IMG/VR virus record: IMGVR_UViG_3300024433_000021
Coordinates: 1-37,206 of that record
DNA from: a virus
Length of the DNA stretch: 37,206 nucleotides
Strand: one strand, 5' to 3'
Each line of letters opens with the position of its first letter. Position 1 is the first letter of the stretch. The translations under genes were made by a program, and so were the position numbers. This document shows positions 1 through 5,913 of this stretch, one piece after another. The notes under the pieces were generated by a model. The model did no database searches. It had not been told where the DNA came from and was given only the letters and a program-made list of their open reading frames with translations.

Positions 1-283
1 AGACTCCTTCTTTCGCTTCTTCTTCCTCTTTCTTCTTTTTATAAAGAGATTGGGTCCGAGATTGCAGTTCCTTCTTGCATTGAGGACTACATGTTGACTC
101 TCCAAATCGTGGTATAAAAAGAGAGGGGCATATTAAGCAGCTTTTCTGTTTCTTTTCCGTGAATTCTTTATAGGGAGATTTAGCAGTCTCTAGACATGAG
201 TGACAATAAACTTGGGTGTCATTGTCCCTTACGAAACAAACCCGACAGCTCTTACACAGACTACGCCTCTTCAGATGATTCAT
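1..283 (-). CDS. Zinc-finger protein, N-terminal part (gene crosses the circle junction)
   Basis: Starts at ATG 283 after AGAGGAAC, inside the end of the DUF551 gene. The N-terminal 95 residues have paired cysteines (CKSCRVC, CHSC, CLIC, CSPQC), suggesting two zinc-binding knuckles, then a Lys/Glu-rich helix. The reading frame runs off the left end. Joining base 4 to base 37080 continues it without interruption through the right end of the window to a TGA at 36920, for 146 codons in total. Bases 1-3 do not match the right-hand copy (AGAC-TCC here, AGACCTCC there), which looks like a one-base loss at the contig end. Zinc knuckles suggest nucleic-acid binding. The precise role is unknown. It lies between a TerS-like gene and the terminase genes, so a packaging or nuclease-accessory role is possible. 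Confidence 0.6.
   Translation of the reverse strand, partial: MNHLKRRSLCKSCRVCFVRDNDTQVYCHSCLETAKSPYKEFTEKKQKSCLICPSLFIPRFGESTCSPQCKKELQSRTQSLYKKKKEEEEAKEGV
4..129. repeat. Terminal direct repeat, left copy (contig circularisation overlap)
   Basis: These 126 bases recur exactly at 37081-37206. A gene reads continuously across the join. The simplest explanation is an assembly overlap of a circular or circularly permuted molecule, so the unique unit is about 37,077 bp. A true short terminal repeat is less likely because the repeat is purely intragenic coding sequence. Confidence 0.9.
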
Positions 284-464
284 GTTCCTCTGGGGGTAAT
301 GGTAATGGCATCCAATGAGTGATGGGAGACTTTTCTCTCCAGAAGGTTTTTTTTCTAAATCTTCTGGTTCGGATGTAGGGATCTTTCTCTGTTCCAAACC
401 CACAATAAATGAGGACAACAGCGTTGGGCTCCGGAAGAGAATCTCGTACATCAATCCACTTCAT
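261..464 (-). CDS. DUF551-like small protein
   Basis: 67 codons. It shows the DUF551 pattern: an N-terminal W-I-D-V-x-D-S-L-P-E (residues 3-12), a central basic beta-rich stretch, then T-H-W-M-P-L-P (residues 49-55). DUF551 proteins are common small phage and prophage proteins of unknown function. The start overlaps the end of the upstream TerS-like gene by 14 bases, and the end overlaps the start of the zinc-finger gene, so the three are probably co-translated. Two other copies of the family lie at 19079 and 34535. Confidence 0.75.
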   Translation of the reverse strand: MKWIDVRDSLPEPNAVVLIYCGFGTEKDPYIRTRRFRKKTFWREKSPITHWMPLPLPPEEHESSEEA

Positions 465-831
465 CTTTTTTGAATTCCTCCGGATTTTTAATATTCTGAA
501 GCAGGTCTAAGAGTAAGGAAAGATTACCGTCGAATTCCTTTTCTTCCTTGGGCTCATCCTTCTGTCCCAGCCAGTTCTTCCCGAGCCAGATTTGGATAGA
601 AGTGTTTCCCTCTAAAGCGTTTTTTAATTGTGCTAAACGGAGGTTATTCTTTCCTTTACTTCTCTTTTGTGCACAATACTCATCAAAACCACAATTAAAC
701 TCTTTCTCTACTCTTCTATAAAAAGAGTTAGGGTGCATGTCAAAACTGGCAGCTATTTCAGTACCCGGAGTGTGCGCTTGGAGAAGCTTGTCCACGATGC
801 TCCAGTCTATTGGTTTTTCAGGTCTTCCCAT
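451..831 (-). CDS. HTH protein resembling phage terminase small subunits
   Basis: 126 aa. The N-terminus (G-R-P-E-K-P-I-D-W, residues 2-10) leads into a helix-turn-helix of about residues 11-45. A middle block follows (K-R-S-K-G-K, then N-T-S-I-Q-I-W-L-G-K-N-W-L-G-Q near residues 75-90) of the kind seen in phage HTH/small-terminase-like proteins, then an acidic tail. Known TerS proteins recognise the packaging site with such an N-terminal HTH. On the circle it is a few small genes upstream of terL and next to a ParB-like gene, a common arrangement. A rival TerS candidate directly abuts terL at 36022, so the assignment is unresolved. Confidence 0.55.
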   Translation of the reverse strand: MGRPEKPIDWSIVDKLLQAHTPGTEIAASFDMHPNSFYRRVEKEFNCGFDEYCAQKRSKGKNNLRLAQLKNALEGNTSIQIWLGKNWLGQKDEPKEEKEFDGNLSLLLDLLQNIKNPEEFKKDEVD

Positions 832-1101
832 TTAAAACTTCACTCTTTTGGTTTCCCTATCTCTTTGGAGGGTTATCGCGCAGTCCGTCTCAATGCATTT
901 ATCATTGCCACAGAACCACACCTTATGTTTGCCGTCTCTGCATGTATACCCTTCTGTATTTCCGCAGTCCTGACATGTCATTTGATCGGTACTGACCTTT
1001 ACACCATAGATAGTAGTTCTGCCCCTGCGAAGAATCCCATCAACCATTACTGGTTCTTTCTGGGTATGAATTTTAGGAAGGACCTGGGCTAAAGTTCTCA
1101 T
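832..1101 (-). CDS. Small zinc-ribbon protein
   Basis: 89 aa. The central region has C-x2-C (residues 43-46), then a basic turn and C-x4-C (about residues 64-69), consistent with one treble-clef or ribbon zinc site. No enzyme motif is visible. The start overlaps the end of the ParB-like gene by 4 bases (ATGA), and the stop directly abuts the ATG of the TerS-like gene, so it sits tightly within the same minus-strand operon. Function unknown. A nucleic-acid-binding role is only an inference from the zinc site. Confidence 0.65.
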   Translation of the reverse strand: MRTLAQVLPKIHTQKEPVMVDGILRRGRTTIYGVKVSTDQMTCQDCGNTEGYTCRDGKHKVWFCGNDKCIETDCAITLQRDRETKRVKF

Positions 1102-1616
1102 CTAATATTTACCTTGTAGCGTGCGGTGTTGTACTTAGAGATTACAGCCTTGATGTCTATCTCCGCCTCTCTCAGGTCATCTTCATTTTCGAACTTAGCG
1201 GTTAGAGTAAACTTGGTTGGTTTAGTCTCTTCCTCTAAGATATCAAGATGAAGCTCTTCAGCCGTAAAACCACTTTCGAGAAGAATGTCAATGTCCCAGA
1301 CGTTTGCGAGCATATCGAAATCCCAATCACCATGGTTTTTGTTAAGGCGGATTGTGAGCTCTTTAACTTCGGCATCTGATAAAGGAGTTTGGGGAGTGTA
1401 CACATCGACGTGCTTGGCCCCCATTTTCTTGAGCACTTTGAATCTTTGATGACCGCCGATAATCGTTCCATCTGGTTGGATAACGATTGGTTCACACTGC
1501 CCAAACTTACGAAGTGATTTTTTAAGCTCTTCGCCTTGTTTTTTTGATAAGCTGCGTGGATTATCGGGGTTTTCACGGAGGGTCTTAATCTCCCTGATTT
1601 CGCGTTGCCATTCCAT
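1098..1616 (-). CDS. ParB-like nuclease-domain protein
   Basis: 172 aa. Residues 8-75 match the ParB/Srx N-terminal fold: E-N-P-D-N-P-R-S near residue 15, then P-I-V-I-Q-P-D-G-T-I-I-G-G-H-Q-R-F, where G-G-H-Q-R is the signature nucleotide-binding and catalytic loop. The C-terminal 90 residues are acidic and lack the HTH of chromosomal ParB. In phages such proteins are often beside terminase or methyltransferase genes, where CTPase, nuclease or modification-related roles have been proposed. There is no ParA here. It is the first gene after a 58-bp gap and so may begin a transcription unit. A degenerate copy of the leader element lies just upstream at 1619-1638. Confidence 0.75.
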   Translation of the reverse strand: MEWQREIREIKTLRENPDNPRSLSKKQGEELKKSLRKFGQCEPIVIQPDGTIIGGHQRFKVLKKMGAKHVDVYTPQTPLSDAEVKELTIRLNKNHGDWDFDMLANVWDIDILLESGFTAEELHLDILEEETKPTKFTLTAKFENEDDLREAEIDIKAVISKYNTARYKVNIR

Positions 1617-1618
1617 AA

Positions 1619-1638
1619 GCCCTAAAGTGGTTCTCGGG
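1619..1638 (-). promoter_or_regulatory. Possible degenerate copy of the GAACCAC leader element
   Basis: Read on the minus strand this is CCC-GA-GAACCAC-TTTA-GGGC, three bases before the ATG of the ParB-like gene. It keeps the GAACCAC heptamer and a short GC stem but lacks the CAACACGAGG tail of the six clear copies. A chance match is possible. Confidence 0.25.
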
Positions 1639-1674
1639 TTCTTCTAACTATATCATATAAGATTAATTTTATTT

Positions 1675-1899
1675 TTAAGCTGTCTCTTGGTCTCCTTGAG
1701 GCTCCGGCTTCACATAAGGAACGAAATAGAAATACCTCAGGTGACTAAAATCAGCCCAAATCATCTTATCGTCATTTTGAAACATGTAGGGCTTTTGGCT
1801 TTCGATGCTGTTAAGCATGTCGTCCTTTTGTTCTTTCGTTACTTCCTGAATTTCTAACGGGTGCCCCGTATCAAAAACAAAACGTGCTGTTAGACTCAT
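1675..1899 (-). CDS. Hypothetical small protein
   Basis: 74 aa, acidic, with aromatic-rich W-A-D-F and Y-F-Y-F segments near the C-terminus. No family recognised. Its start lies 29 bases inside the end of the upstream gene, and it is the last gene before the short gap preceding the ParB-like gene. Compact operon packing and the absence of a better frame support it. Confidence 0.5.
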   Translation of the reverse strand: MSLTARFVFDTGHPLEIQEVTKEQKDDMLNSIESQKPYMFQNDDKMIWADFSHLRYFYFVPYVKPEPQGDQETA

Positions 1900-2185
1900 C
1901 GTTATTTTCTCCTTGAGTTTCTTTGATTTTAATTTCTATGGCCTCTTTGACCTTTTCACAAAAAATAGTGTAATGACCTGAATCAGGAAACCTGAAGTAG
2001 GACATTCTTTTTTTCTCCCCATCTTTCTCGTATTCTCTTGAGGGAAAGTTTACCCACCTTTTCCCATCCTTCTGATGGTATGTTAACCCATAGATCTCTA
2101 CTCCCCACTTGGGAACAAAGATATCTGCAAATCCTAGTAGGGTTCCTTTCACATAAGGATTATATTTAAAGCATTTAACCATCAT
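1871..2185 (-). CDS. Conserved phage protein, SpoVG-like pattern
   Basis: 104 aa. The block G-T-L-L-G-F-A-D-I-F-V-P-K-W-G-V-E-I (about residues 14-31), followed by a strand-rich D-G-K-R-W-V-N-F-P-S-R-E, is a pattern I associate with small phage proteins of SpoVG-like beta fold. It is often found near recombination and replication genes. That assignment is by eye and tentative. Two adjacent ATGs follow a good GGAGAT site. The first overlaps the stop of the upstream gene (ATGA), which indicates translational coupling. Confidence 0.6.
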   Translation of the reverse strand: MMVKCFKYNPYVKGTLLGFADIFVPKWGVEIYGLTYHQKDGKRWVNFPSREYEKDGEKKRMSYFRFPDSGHYTIFCEKVKEAIEIKIKETQGENNDESNSTFCF

Positions 2186-2502
2186 CCATCTCCTGGTGAA
2201 GGGCCAAAGTGTAGGTCTTCTTCAATGGGCTCATTGCCCCAATGACATTCAACTTCTGATCCATCTTCCTTTTTGATTCTCTTGTATCTTTCGAATCCTT
2301 CTTCAATGAGTTGCTTTCCCAACTTAATCTTTTTTTCCGTATCGGTATCACCAAAGAGACAAACTGTATTCACATACATGTTCACCAGCGATTGAACGAC
2401 TTCTCCTGCTGTAATGGATGAAAATTCTTCTTCAATCATCTGAAAGAAACGAGTTCCTAATTTCTTTTGCATCTCGCTATCGAGAGGAGGGGGGTTGTTC
2501 AT
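2182..2502 (-). CDS. Hypothetical acidic helical protein
   Basis: 106 aa, mostly helical with an acidic C-terminus (E-P-I-E-E-D-L-H). No family recognised. Its ATG overlaps by 4 bases the stop codon of the frameshifted gene just upstream, and its own stop overlaps the next ATG. It is therefore embedded in a translationally coupled chain. Function unknown. Confidence 0.55.
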   Translation of the reverse strand: MNNPPPLDSEMQKKLGTRFFQMIEEEFSSITAGEVVQSLVNMYVNTVCLFGDTDTEKKIKLGKQLIEEGFERYKRIKKEDGSEVECHWGNEPIEEDLHFGPSPGDG

Positions 2503-2640
2503 TTATTCTTTCCTTTGGTCTTCTTAACTTTTTTCGGCAACTTTTTTCCTTTCGGAGTGGCTTGTTCGAACTCTTTCGCTAGCCTTGGGTCTTTTGCATA
2601 TTAAGTAGGATCTCTGTTTTTCACTCACAAAAGGACACAT
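2499..2640 (-). pseudogene. Small conserved phage protein broken by one extra base
   Basis: Starting at ATG 2640 (CAGGAG seven bases upstream) the frame reads M-C-P-F-V-S-E-K-Q-R-S-Y-L. It then runs out of frame near bases 2597-2601. Dropping one base there lets it continue Y-A-K-D-P-R-L-A-K-E-F-E-Q-A-T-P and on to a Lys-rich tail, ending at a TGA that overlaps the next ATG. The rebuilt 46-aa product has the layout of a widespread small phage protein (P-F-x-S-E-x-Q-R-R-Y-L, then A-x-x-P-x-x-A-K, then T-P-K-G-K-x-L-P). The intact halves and the coupled stop argue for a real gene. Whether this is a mutation, a base-call error or programmed frameshifting cannot be told here. It overlaps the end of the endonuclease VII gene by 20 bases. 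Confidence 0.7.
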
Positions 2641-3160
2641 CTTTTACTCCTGTGTATTCGATAGCTTTCTTTTTAAATTCTGTTTCCATATCTAAAAATT
2701 TTATATTCACATTACATTTGTTACACAAAATCCCTCTTACTGTTCCGTCCGTGTGACAGTGATCTACGACTTCAGGATTTCTGTTACATAAGGCACACGA
2801 CCCTTTTTGGTTTTTTAATATTTCCATCCATTGGGGCTTTCCTATTCCATATCTTGCTGAACGCGCTCTCCAAGATTTATCTGGAACGCACTCTTTACAA
2901 AATCGAGTGTGATTAGACTGCACGGGTATAAAGTCTTTTCCGCAAATATCACATTCATGATCTATAGGATTTTTTAACCTTCCTTTCAAGATACATATAT
3001 ATCTATCATTGTAGCTTGCTTTTAAGCATTTTTCAGAACCACAGGTCCTATGGTAACCTTTTTTTCTCGGCTTCCCTTTTTTAGTTTCTATAATTCTTTC
3101 TTTTTGTGGGTTCTTACACCACTTACATTTTCTATCTTTATTTTGAGATCTAAAAACCAT
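2621..3160 (-). CDS. Recombination endonuclease VII family (Holliday-junction nuclease)
   Basis: 179 aa. The C-terminal domain (about residues 105-165) carries the T4 endonuclease VII signature: C122-x2-C125, then V-V-D-H-C-H (residues 131-136) and C146-x2-C149 within G-I-L-C-N-K-C-N. The cysteines bind zinc and the D-H pair is catalytic in the family. The N-terminal 100 residues add further paired cysteines (12/15, 40/45, 70/73, 88/91), giving several extra zinc knuckles. It would resolve branched DNA before packaging, or act as a free-standing homing-type nuclease. Start chosen at ATG 3160 after TTAGGAG. The same operon also encodes RusA, so there are two unrelated resolvases. Confidence 0.85.
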   Translation of the reverse strand: MVFRSQNKDRKCKWCKNPQKERIIETKKGKPRKKGYHRTCGSEKCLKASYNDRYICILKGRLKNPIDHECDICGKDFIPVQSNHTRFCKECVPDKSWRARSARYGIGKPQWMEILKNQKGSCALCNRNPEVVDHCHTDGTVRGILCNKCNVNIKFLDMETEFKKKAIEYTGVKDVSFCE

Positions 3161-3187
3161 GCCACTCCTAAGCTTGGTTTTAATCTA

Positions 3188-3421
3188 TCATTTTTGCTGT
3201 TGGCGGTCACTCAATTTTTTAGGTTTCTTTGGGCTTGGCTTTTTAAGGGCATTTTCTAATTCCTCTTTTCTTTCTTGAAGCTTAACTTTCTCTCTTTCTT
3301 TGGAGTGAATCCATGAGTCTTCTTGGGGAACGTTGACAAAGCCGCGCTGACAACCCAGACAGATCCCTGTATTGTTGGTCTGACAAATTCCGGAGCAGCT
3401 TCCACAATTCATAAACTTCAT
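3188..3421 (-). CDS. Cysteine-rich small protein
   Basis: 77 aa. The N-terminus packs cysteines as C-x2-C-x3-C, then C-x2-C-x-R-G-F (residues 6-27), a compact zinc-binding pattern. It is followed by an acidic/amphipathic helix and a Lys/Pro-rich tail. Its start overlaps the upstream stop by 4 bases. Function unknown, though zinc-dependent nucleic-acid binding is plausible. The longer overlapping frame at 3282-3527 has no such features and looks like a shadow. Confidence 0.55.
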   Translation of the reverse strand: MKFMNCGSCSGICQTNNTGICLGCQRGFVNVPQEDSWIHSKEREKVKLQERKEELENALKKPSPKKPKKLSDRQQQK

Positions 3422-3624
3422 GCAGCCTTCCCTCTAAAGTCATCCATAAAAAGTAAATCGTAGAAAAACAGAGCAGGGATACGAACTCTGTGTCCCTGAA
3501 ATGTAAAATGAGCTTCCCAAATGCCATCTTTTTCGACTAAGAGACCCCTAGTTCCTCCATAATAAGCAAAAGGATTCTTCGATTTAGGTTTCTCTTGATT
3601 AAACTTTCTCCAACCACCTAGCAT
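3418..3624 (-). CDS. Hypothetical small protein
   Basis: 68 aa, beta-rich in the middle (G-I-W-E-A-H-F-T-F-Q-G-H-R-V-R-I-P). No family recognised. It starts 7 bases inside the end of rusA and overlaps the next gene by 4 bases, so coupling in the operon is its main support. Confidence 0.55.
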   Translation of the reverse strand: MLGGWRKFNQEKPKSKNPFAYYGGTRGLLVEKDGIWEAHFTFQGHRVRIPALFFYDLLFMDDFRGKAA

Positions 3625-4217
3625 GCTTTTTCTCCGTATATTTCAAATAAGCCGCCTTCAAGACATATTGACCTGACAATATCAGAACAAGCGATCAATT
3701 GAGAATTTTGTGGATAAATCTTTTTCATATTGGCGGCGAAATGATACAGCTCATCTAAAGCTGCGTGCATTTCAACTGCGGCGTCTCCCATCATTCGTAT
3801 CTCCTCTAGAAGGCTCATTTTTTGCTCATGAATGGATATGTTGACTTTTCCTTCATAATCCCACACTTTCTCGGCATATGTTGAAGAAACCAACCTATCA
3901 TCGGTGTAAGCTATCCCGTTTAAAACATCTAAGCTCCACTTCATCAAGTTGTCGATATCTGGCTTGGAAGCCATTGGTTTCCCGAATTGCTCTTTCTTTC
4001 GCTTCTGTGACCATGATTTGGGCATAGGCATATGGAATATCATATTAACACAGATAGGCGATTCTAGGGGCCTTTCTGATCGTTGTGAGCGCATTTGCTT
4101 GGCCGCATCCCACTTGTATCCCAAAGATTTCTTCCGTTGAGGGTTGTAAACCTTCCCTTTTGCTCCGAAGCGTGGTCTTTGTTTAGATTCTGGTTTGTAA
4201 TCGAAAGTAAATTCCAT
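3618..4217 (-). CDS. rusA: RusA-type Holliday-junction resolvase with C-terminal extension
   Basis: 199 aa. Residues 1-130 fit the RusA fold: an N-terminal K-Q-R-P-R segment (12-16), K-P-D-I-D-N at 85-90 and Y-T-D-D at 104-107. D87, D89 and one of D106/D107 correspond to the family's metal-binding acidic residues. RusA dimers cut four-way junctions. The usual length is about 120-140 aa. Here a helical extension of about 65 residues with no recognised domain follows (131-199). It is downstream of the replication initiator and upstream of endonuclease VII, consistent with a replication/recombination operon. Confidence 0.85.
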   Translation of the reverse strand: MEFTFDYKPESKQRPRFGAKGKVYNPQRKKSLGYKWDAAKQMRSQRSERPLESPICVNMIFHMPMPKSWSQKRKKEQFGKPMASKPDIDNLMKWSLDVLNGIAYTDDRLVSSTYAEKVWDYEGKVNISIHEQKMSLLEEIRMMGDAAVEMHAALDELYHFAANMKKIYPQNSQLIACSDIVRSICLEGGLFEIYGEKAC

Positions 4218-4257
4218 TAATTATGCCTTTTTAATACTCAATACATAGCAAACATTT

Positions 4258-5253
4258 TTAGGTCAAATATTTAAACAGATCCATTCTTCTTAGTTCATTT
4301 TCTAATTGATCTTGAAAGCCATGTTCAGAATAATTTATGACGACTTTGTTTGGGTGAGAGCGCCTGCCTAGCTCAATGAAAGTTGAGCAGCAATCAATCA
4401 GAAAGTCTTTGTGAATAGGGTTTTTCTTTAGAATATCCACAATCTTTTTAGCTCCCTCTCTATTCAATTTTTCTCTTTGCTCTTTAGGAGGCTTTTTCTC
4501 TTTCTGCGCTTTTTGAAGAAGAAGTTTATCCGCATGCTTCCTAAGTTTCTTGGGACACAGGATGTTCTGACACCAGAAATCATCAGCATGAGCAAAATCA
4601 ATGAGGGAAACGATTTCTAAAGCCGAGTGATTATCTATTCGTAGGAGTTTATCCATGTCGTTTCGCCACTGATTCCAGGTGGTCTTGGTCTCTCTGGGAT
4701 CTTTGAACTTCACACCGTGGCTTTGGATCTTTTCGATAAGATGTTTACATAGCTTCTCTACATCTGAAGAAAAAGAAGGGAGGGAAGGAGCGATAGCGAC
4801 GTCTTGTGATATACCTTTAGGTATATCTTTCTTAGTAGAATCATTATTTAGTAAACTCCTTTCTTTGTAAGAGTCACCGTTTTGGGAACGGTCATTTTGC
4901 GGACTCCCTTTTTGGCCGTGCGCAAACATTTTTTGAAATTCTCTAGGAGATTCAAAGATTAGATAGTCTCCTCTTCCCCACTTTGGTCTTCCACTTTCGA
5001 AGGTTGTGCGCCGTTGAACATAATGGCAAAGTTGATTTTCCATGAGCTCTCTGAGAATACGGCGAACTCTTTTCTCTCCACCTTCAAAAGTACGGGAAAG
5101 GTTTTTTACATTAGTATTCCAATCATCGGGACGGGACAATAGGTAAGCCCATAATCCTTTAGCTTCCCATGAAAGAGAAGATATCTCTAAGGTTTTTTTA
5201 TTTAATTGTACGTAGGGATTGTCTTTATTATGAAAGACGCGTATATTAGCCAT
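4258..5253 (-). CDS. Replication initiator-like protein (O/DnaD type, N-terminal winged HTH)
   Basis: 331 aa from ATG 5253, preferred over the TTG at 5259 because the weak GAG site spaces better to it. Residues 10-90 form a winged helix (L-S-W-E-A-K-G-L-W-A-Y-L-L-S-R-P, then E-K-R-V-R-R-I-L-R-E-L) of the HTH_36 type found in phage and plasmid initiators. A polar, low-complexity linker of about residues 110-160 separates it from a helical C-terminal half. The DNA coding for the linker contains two strong inverted repeats, as in lambda-type phages where the origin lies inside the O gene. No helicase or primase follows, so host enzymes are presumably recruited. Confidence 0.7.
   Translation of the reverse strand: MANIRVFHNKDNPYVQLNKKTLEISSLSWEAKGLWAYLLSRPDDWNTNVKNLSRTFEGGEKRVRRILRELMENQLCHYVQRRTTFESGRPKWGRGDYLIFESPREFQKMFAHGQKGSPQNDRSQNGDSYKERSLLNNDSTKKDIPKGISQDVAIAPSLPSFSSDVEKLCKHLIEKIQSHGVKFKDPRETKTTWNQWRNDMDKLLRIDNHSALEIVSLIDFAHADDFWCQNILCPKKLRKHADKLLLQKAQKEKKPPKEQREKLNREGAKKIVDILKKNPIHKDFLIDCCSTFIELGRRSHPNKVVINYSEHGFQDQLENELRRMDLFKYLT
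4808..4827. repeat. Perfect inverted repeat inside the initiator gene
   Basis: Nine-base arms (GATATACCT and its complement) flank a TT centre. It lies in the segment coding for the low-complexity linker of the initiator, where intragenic origins sit in lambdoid phages. A binding site for the initiator itself is the natural inference. Confidence 0.5.
4876..4892. repeat. Second inverted repeat inside the initiator gene
   Basis: Arms ACCGTT and AACGGT flank TTGGG, 48 bases from the first palindrome and in the same linker-coding segment. Together they could mark an intragenic replication origin. No iterons of equal sequence were seen. Confidence 0.4.
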
Positions 5254-5259
5254 ATTCAA

Positions 5260-5527
5260 CTCGTTTCTTTAGTGGCTACACAATCTTCCCCAAGACCTGG
5301 TAGCCATTTTTTTTGATCTAATTTTTCATTTTAGGGCTTTCATAAATTTTTCGACCCTGTTATCGTCAGCAGCAACTTGATGGGGATACTATCTATCAAG
5401 GAGCGTTGGCCACGAGACGTTTCAAACAACTTGTGGACTTTCGTGTTGTTTGAGGAGGAATGCAGTGGTTCGCGGACCTCCTCGTCTTTTTCTATACTTT
5501 TGTTATTACTATAGCATTTCATAAAAG
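5260..5527 (-). ncRNA. Structured leader upstream of the replication initiator
   Basis: 268 bases with no convincing gene. Read on the minus strand it has three consecutive stem-loops. The first is GAGGAGG/CCTCCTC at 5452-5483, which is leader element F. The second is AAACAAC/GTTGTTT at 5424-5451, and the third is CTTGAT/ATCAAG at 5376-5400. An A/T-rich spacer then runs to the initiator ATG. The second stem captures the conserved CAAC sequence of element F, so the two could form alternative structures. A 60-codon frame here (5340-5522) is crossed by these stems and shows no protein-like features. It could be a regulatory leader or a separate small RNA. Confidence 0.55.
5442..5483 (-). promoter_or_regulatory. 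Leader element copy F (before replication initiator)
   Basis: On the minus strand: GAGGAGG, then UCCGC, GAACCAC, UGCAUU, CCUCCUC, then AAACAACACGAAAG. It has the longest stem of the six copies (7 bp), an extra 5-base insert before GAACCAC and no second hairpin. The tail here has CACGAAAG rather than CACGAGG, and no start codon follows directly. It lies about 10-15 bases after the predicted start of a transcript from the promoter at 5503-5531. Confidence 0.6.
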
Positions 5528-5531
5528 TTAA
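5503..5531 (-). promoter_or_regulatory. Predicted sigma70-type promoter for the initiator leader
   Basis: Minus-strand TTAACT (5531-5526), a 17-base spacer, then TAATAA (5508-5503). Each hexamer matches the consensus at four of six positions. Transcription would begin near 5495, just before leader element F. Confidence 0.4.
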
Positions 5532-5794
5532 GTTTTATCTTTGATTTTATGGCGAAATCTTCGTTTACGCCTTTCCATTAAACTATCGTATTCGGTTTCT
5601 CCAGGTTCCTGCAGAAAAAAGACATGCTCGAATTCATCAATAAACTTTTCAGCTTCTTCTTTTGAAGGGAAGGTAGCGCTATAAGTTAAATCTTTTTTTA
5701 CTTTTCTATCTCTTTCATAAACTCTTTTTCTAAACTGGACTTGCCACGTAACTTTTCCTGTTTTCTTAGAGGTGTATGAGCCTAAATATGCCAT
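5528..5794 (-). CDS. Small basic protein with Arm/AP2-like DNA-binding pattern
   Basis: 88 aa. Residues 1-60 (Y-L-G-S-Y-T-S-K-K-T-G-K-V-T-W-Q-V-Q-F-R-K-R, then F-P-S-K-E-E-A-E-K-F-I-D-E-F) resemble the three-strand-plus-helix arm DNA-binding domain of tyrosine integrases and AP2-like phage proteins. No catalytic domain follows. The C-terminus is strongly basic (E-R-R-K-R-R-F-R-H-K). It is the first minus-strand gene at a divergent junction opposite the recombination operon, so a regulator of that junction is plausible but unproven. Confidence 0.6.
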   Translation of the reverse strand: MAYLGSYTSKKTGKVTWQVQFRKRVYERDRKVKKDLTYSATFPSKEEAEKFIDEFEHVFFLQEPGETEYDSLMERRKRRFRHKIKDKT

Positions 5795-5835
5795 TATTTT
5801 CCTTATTTAGTTTTTTTGTGGCGACAATAATTATG

Positions 5836-5875
5836 TTCCATGCTAAGATGTTGACTAATTAACCTCAACATGGAA
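5836..5875. promoter_or_regulatory. Divergent control region with nested inverted repeats
   Basis: Between the divergent genes at 5794 and 5914. TTCCATG at 5836-5842 pairs with CATGGAA at 5869-5875. Inside that, ATGTTGA at 5848-5854 pairs with TCAACAT at 5865-5871. The right arm can therefore pair with either of two left arms. This is typical of an operator controlling both directions. No strong consensus promoter is visible. Confidence 0.5.
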
Positions 5876-5913
5876 GTGTGAGGTTTAGGACAACACGAAA
5901 TCGGAGAACCACG

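Noticed and set aside
667-1092. 141-codon plus-strand ORF
   Set aside because: Antisense to two packed minus-strand genes. No domain or ribosome site.
3282-3527. 81-codon minus-strand ORF across two small genes
   Set aside because: Out of frame with two genes that are coupled by ATGA overlaps.
5461-5483. tRNA T-arm-like GGTTCG in the plus strand of element F
   Set aside because: No acceptor, D or anticodon arms around it. The same GTGGTTC occurs in all copies of the leader element.
5340-5522. 60-codon minus-strand ORF
   Set aside because: Crossed by three stem-loops, no protein-like features. Better explained as a structured leader.
5878-5913. Upstream ATG for the first recombination-operon gene
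   Set aside because: Adds an odd Arg/Thr stretch from the control region. GGAGAACC fits the ATG at 5914.
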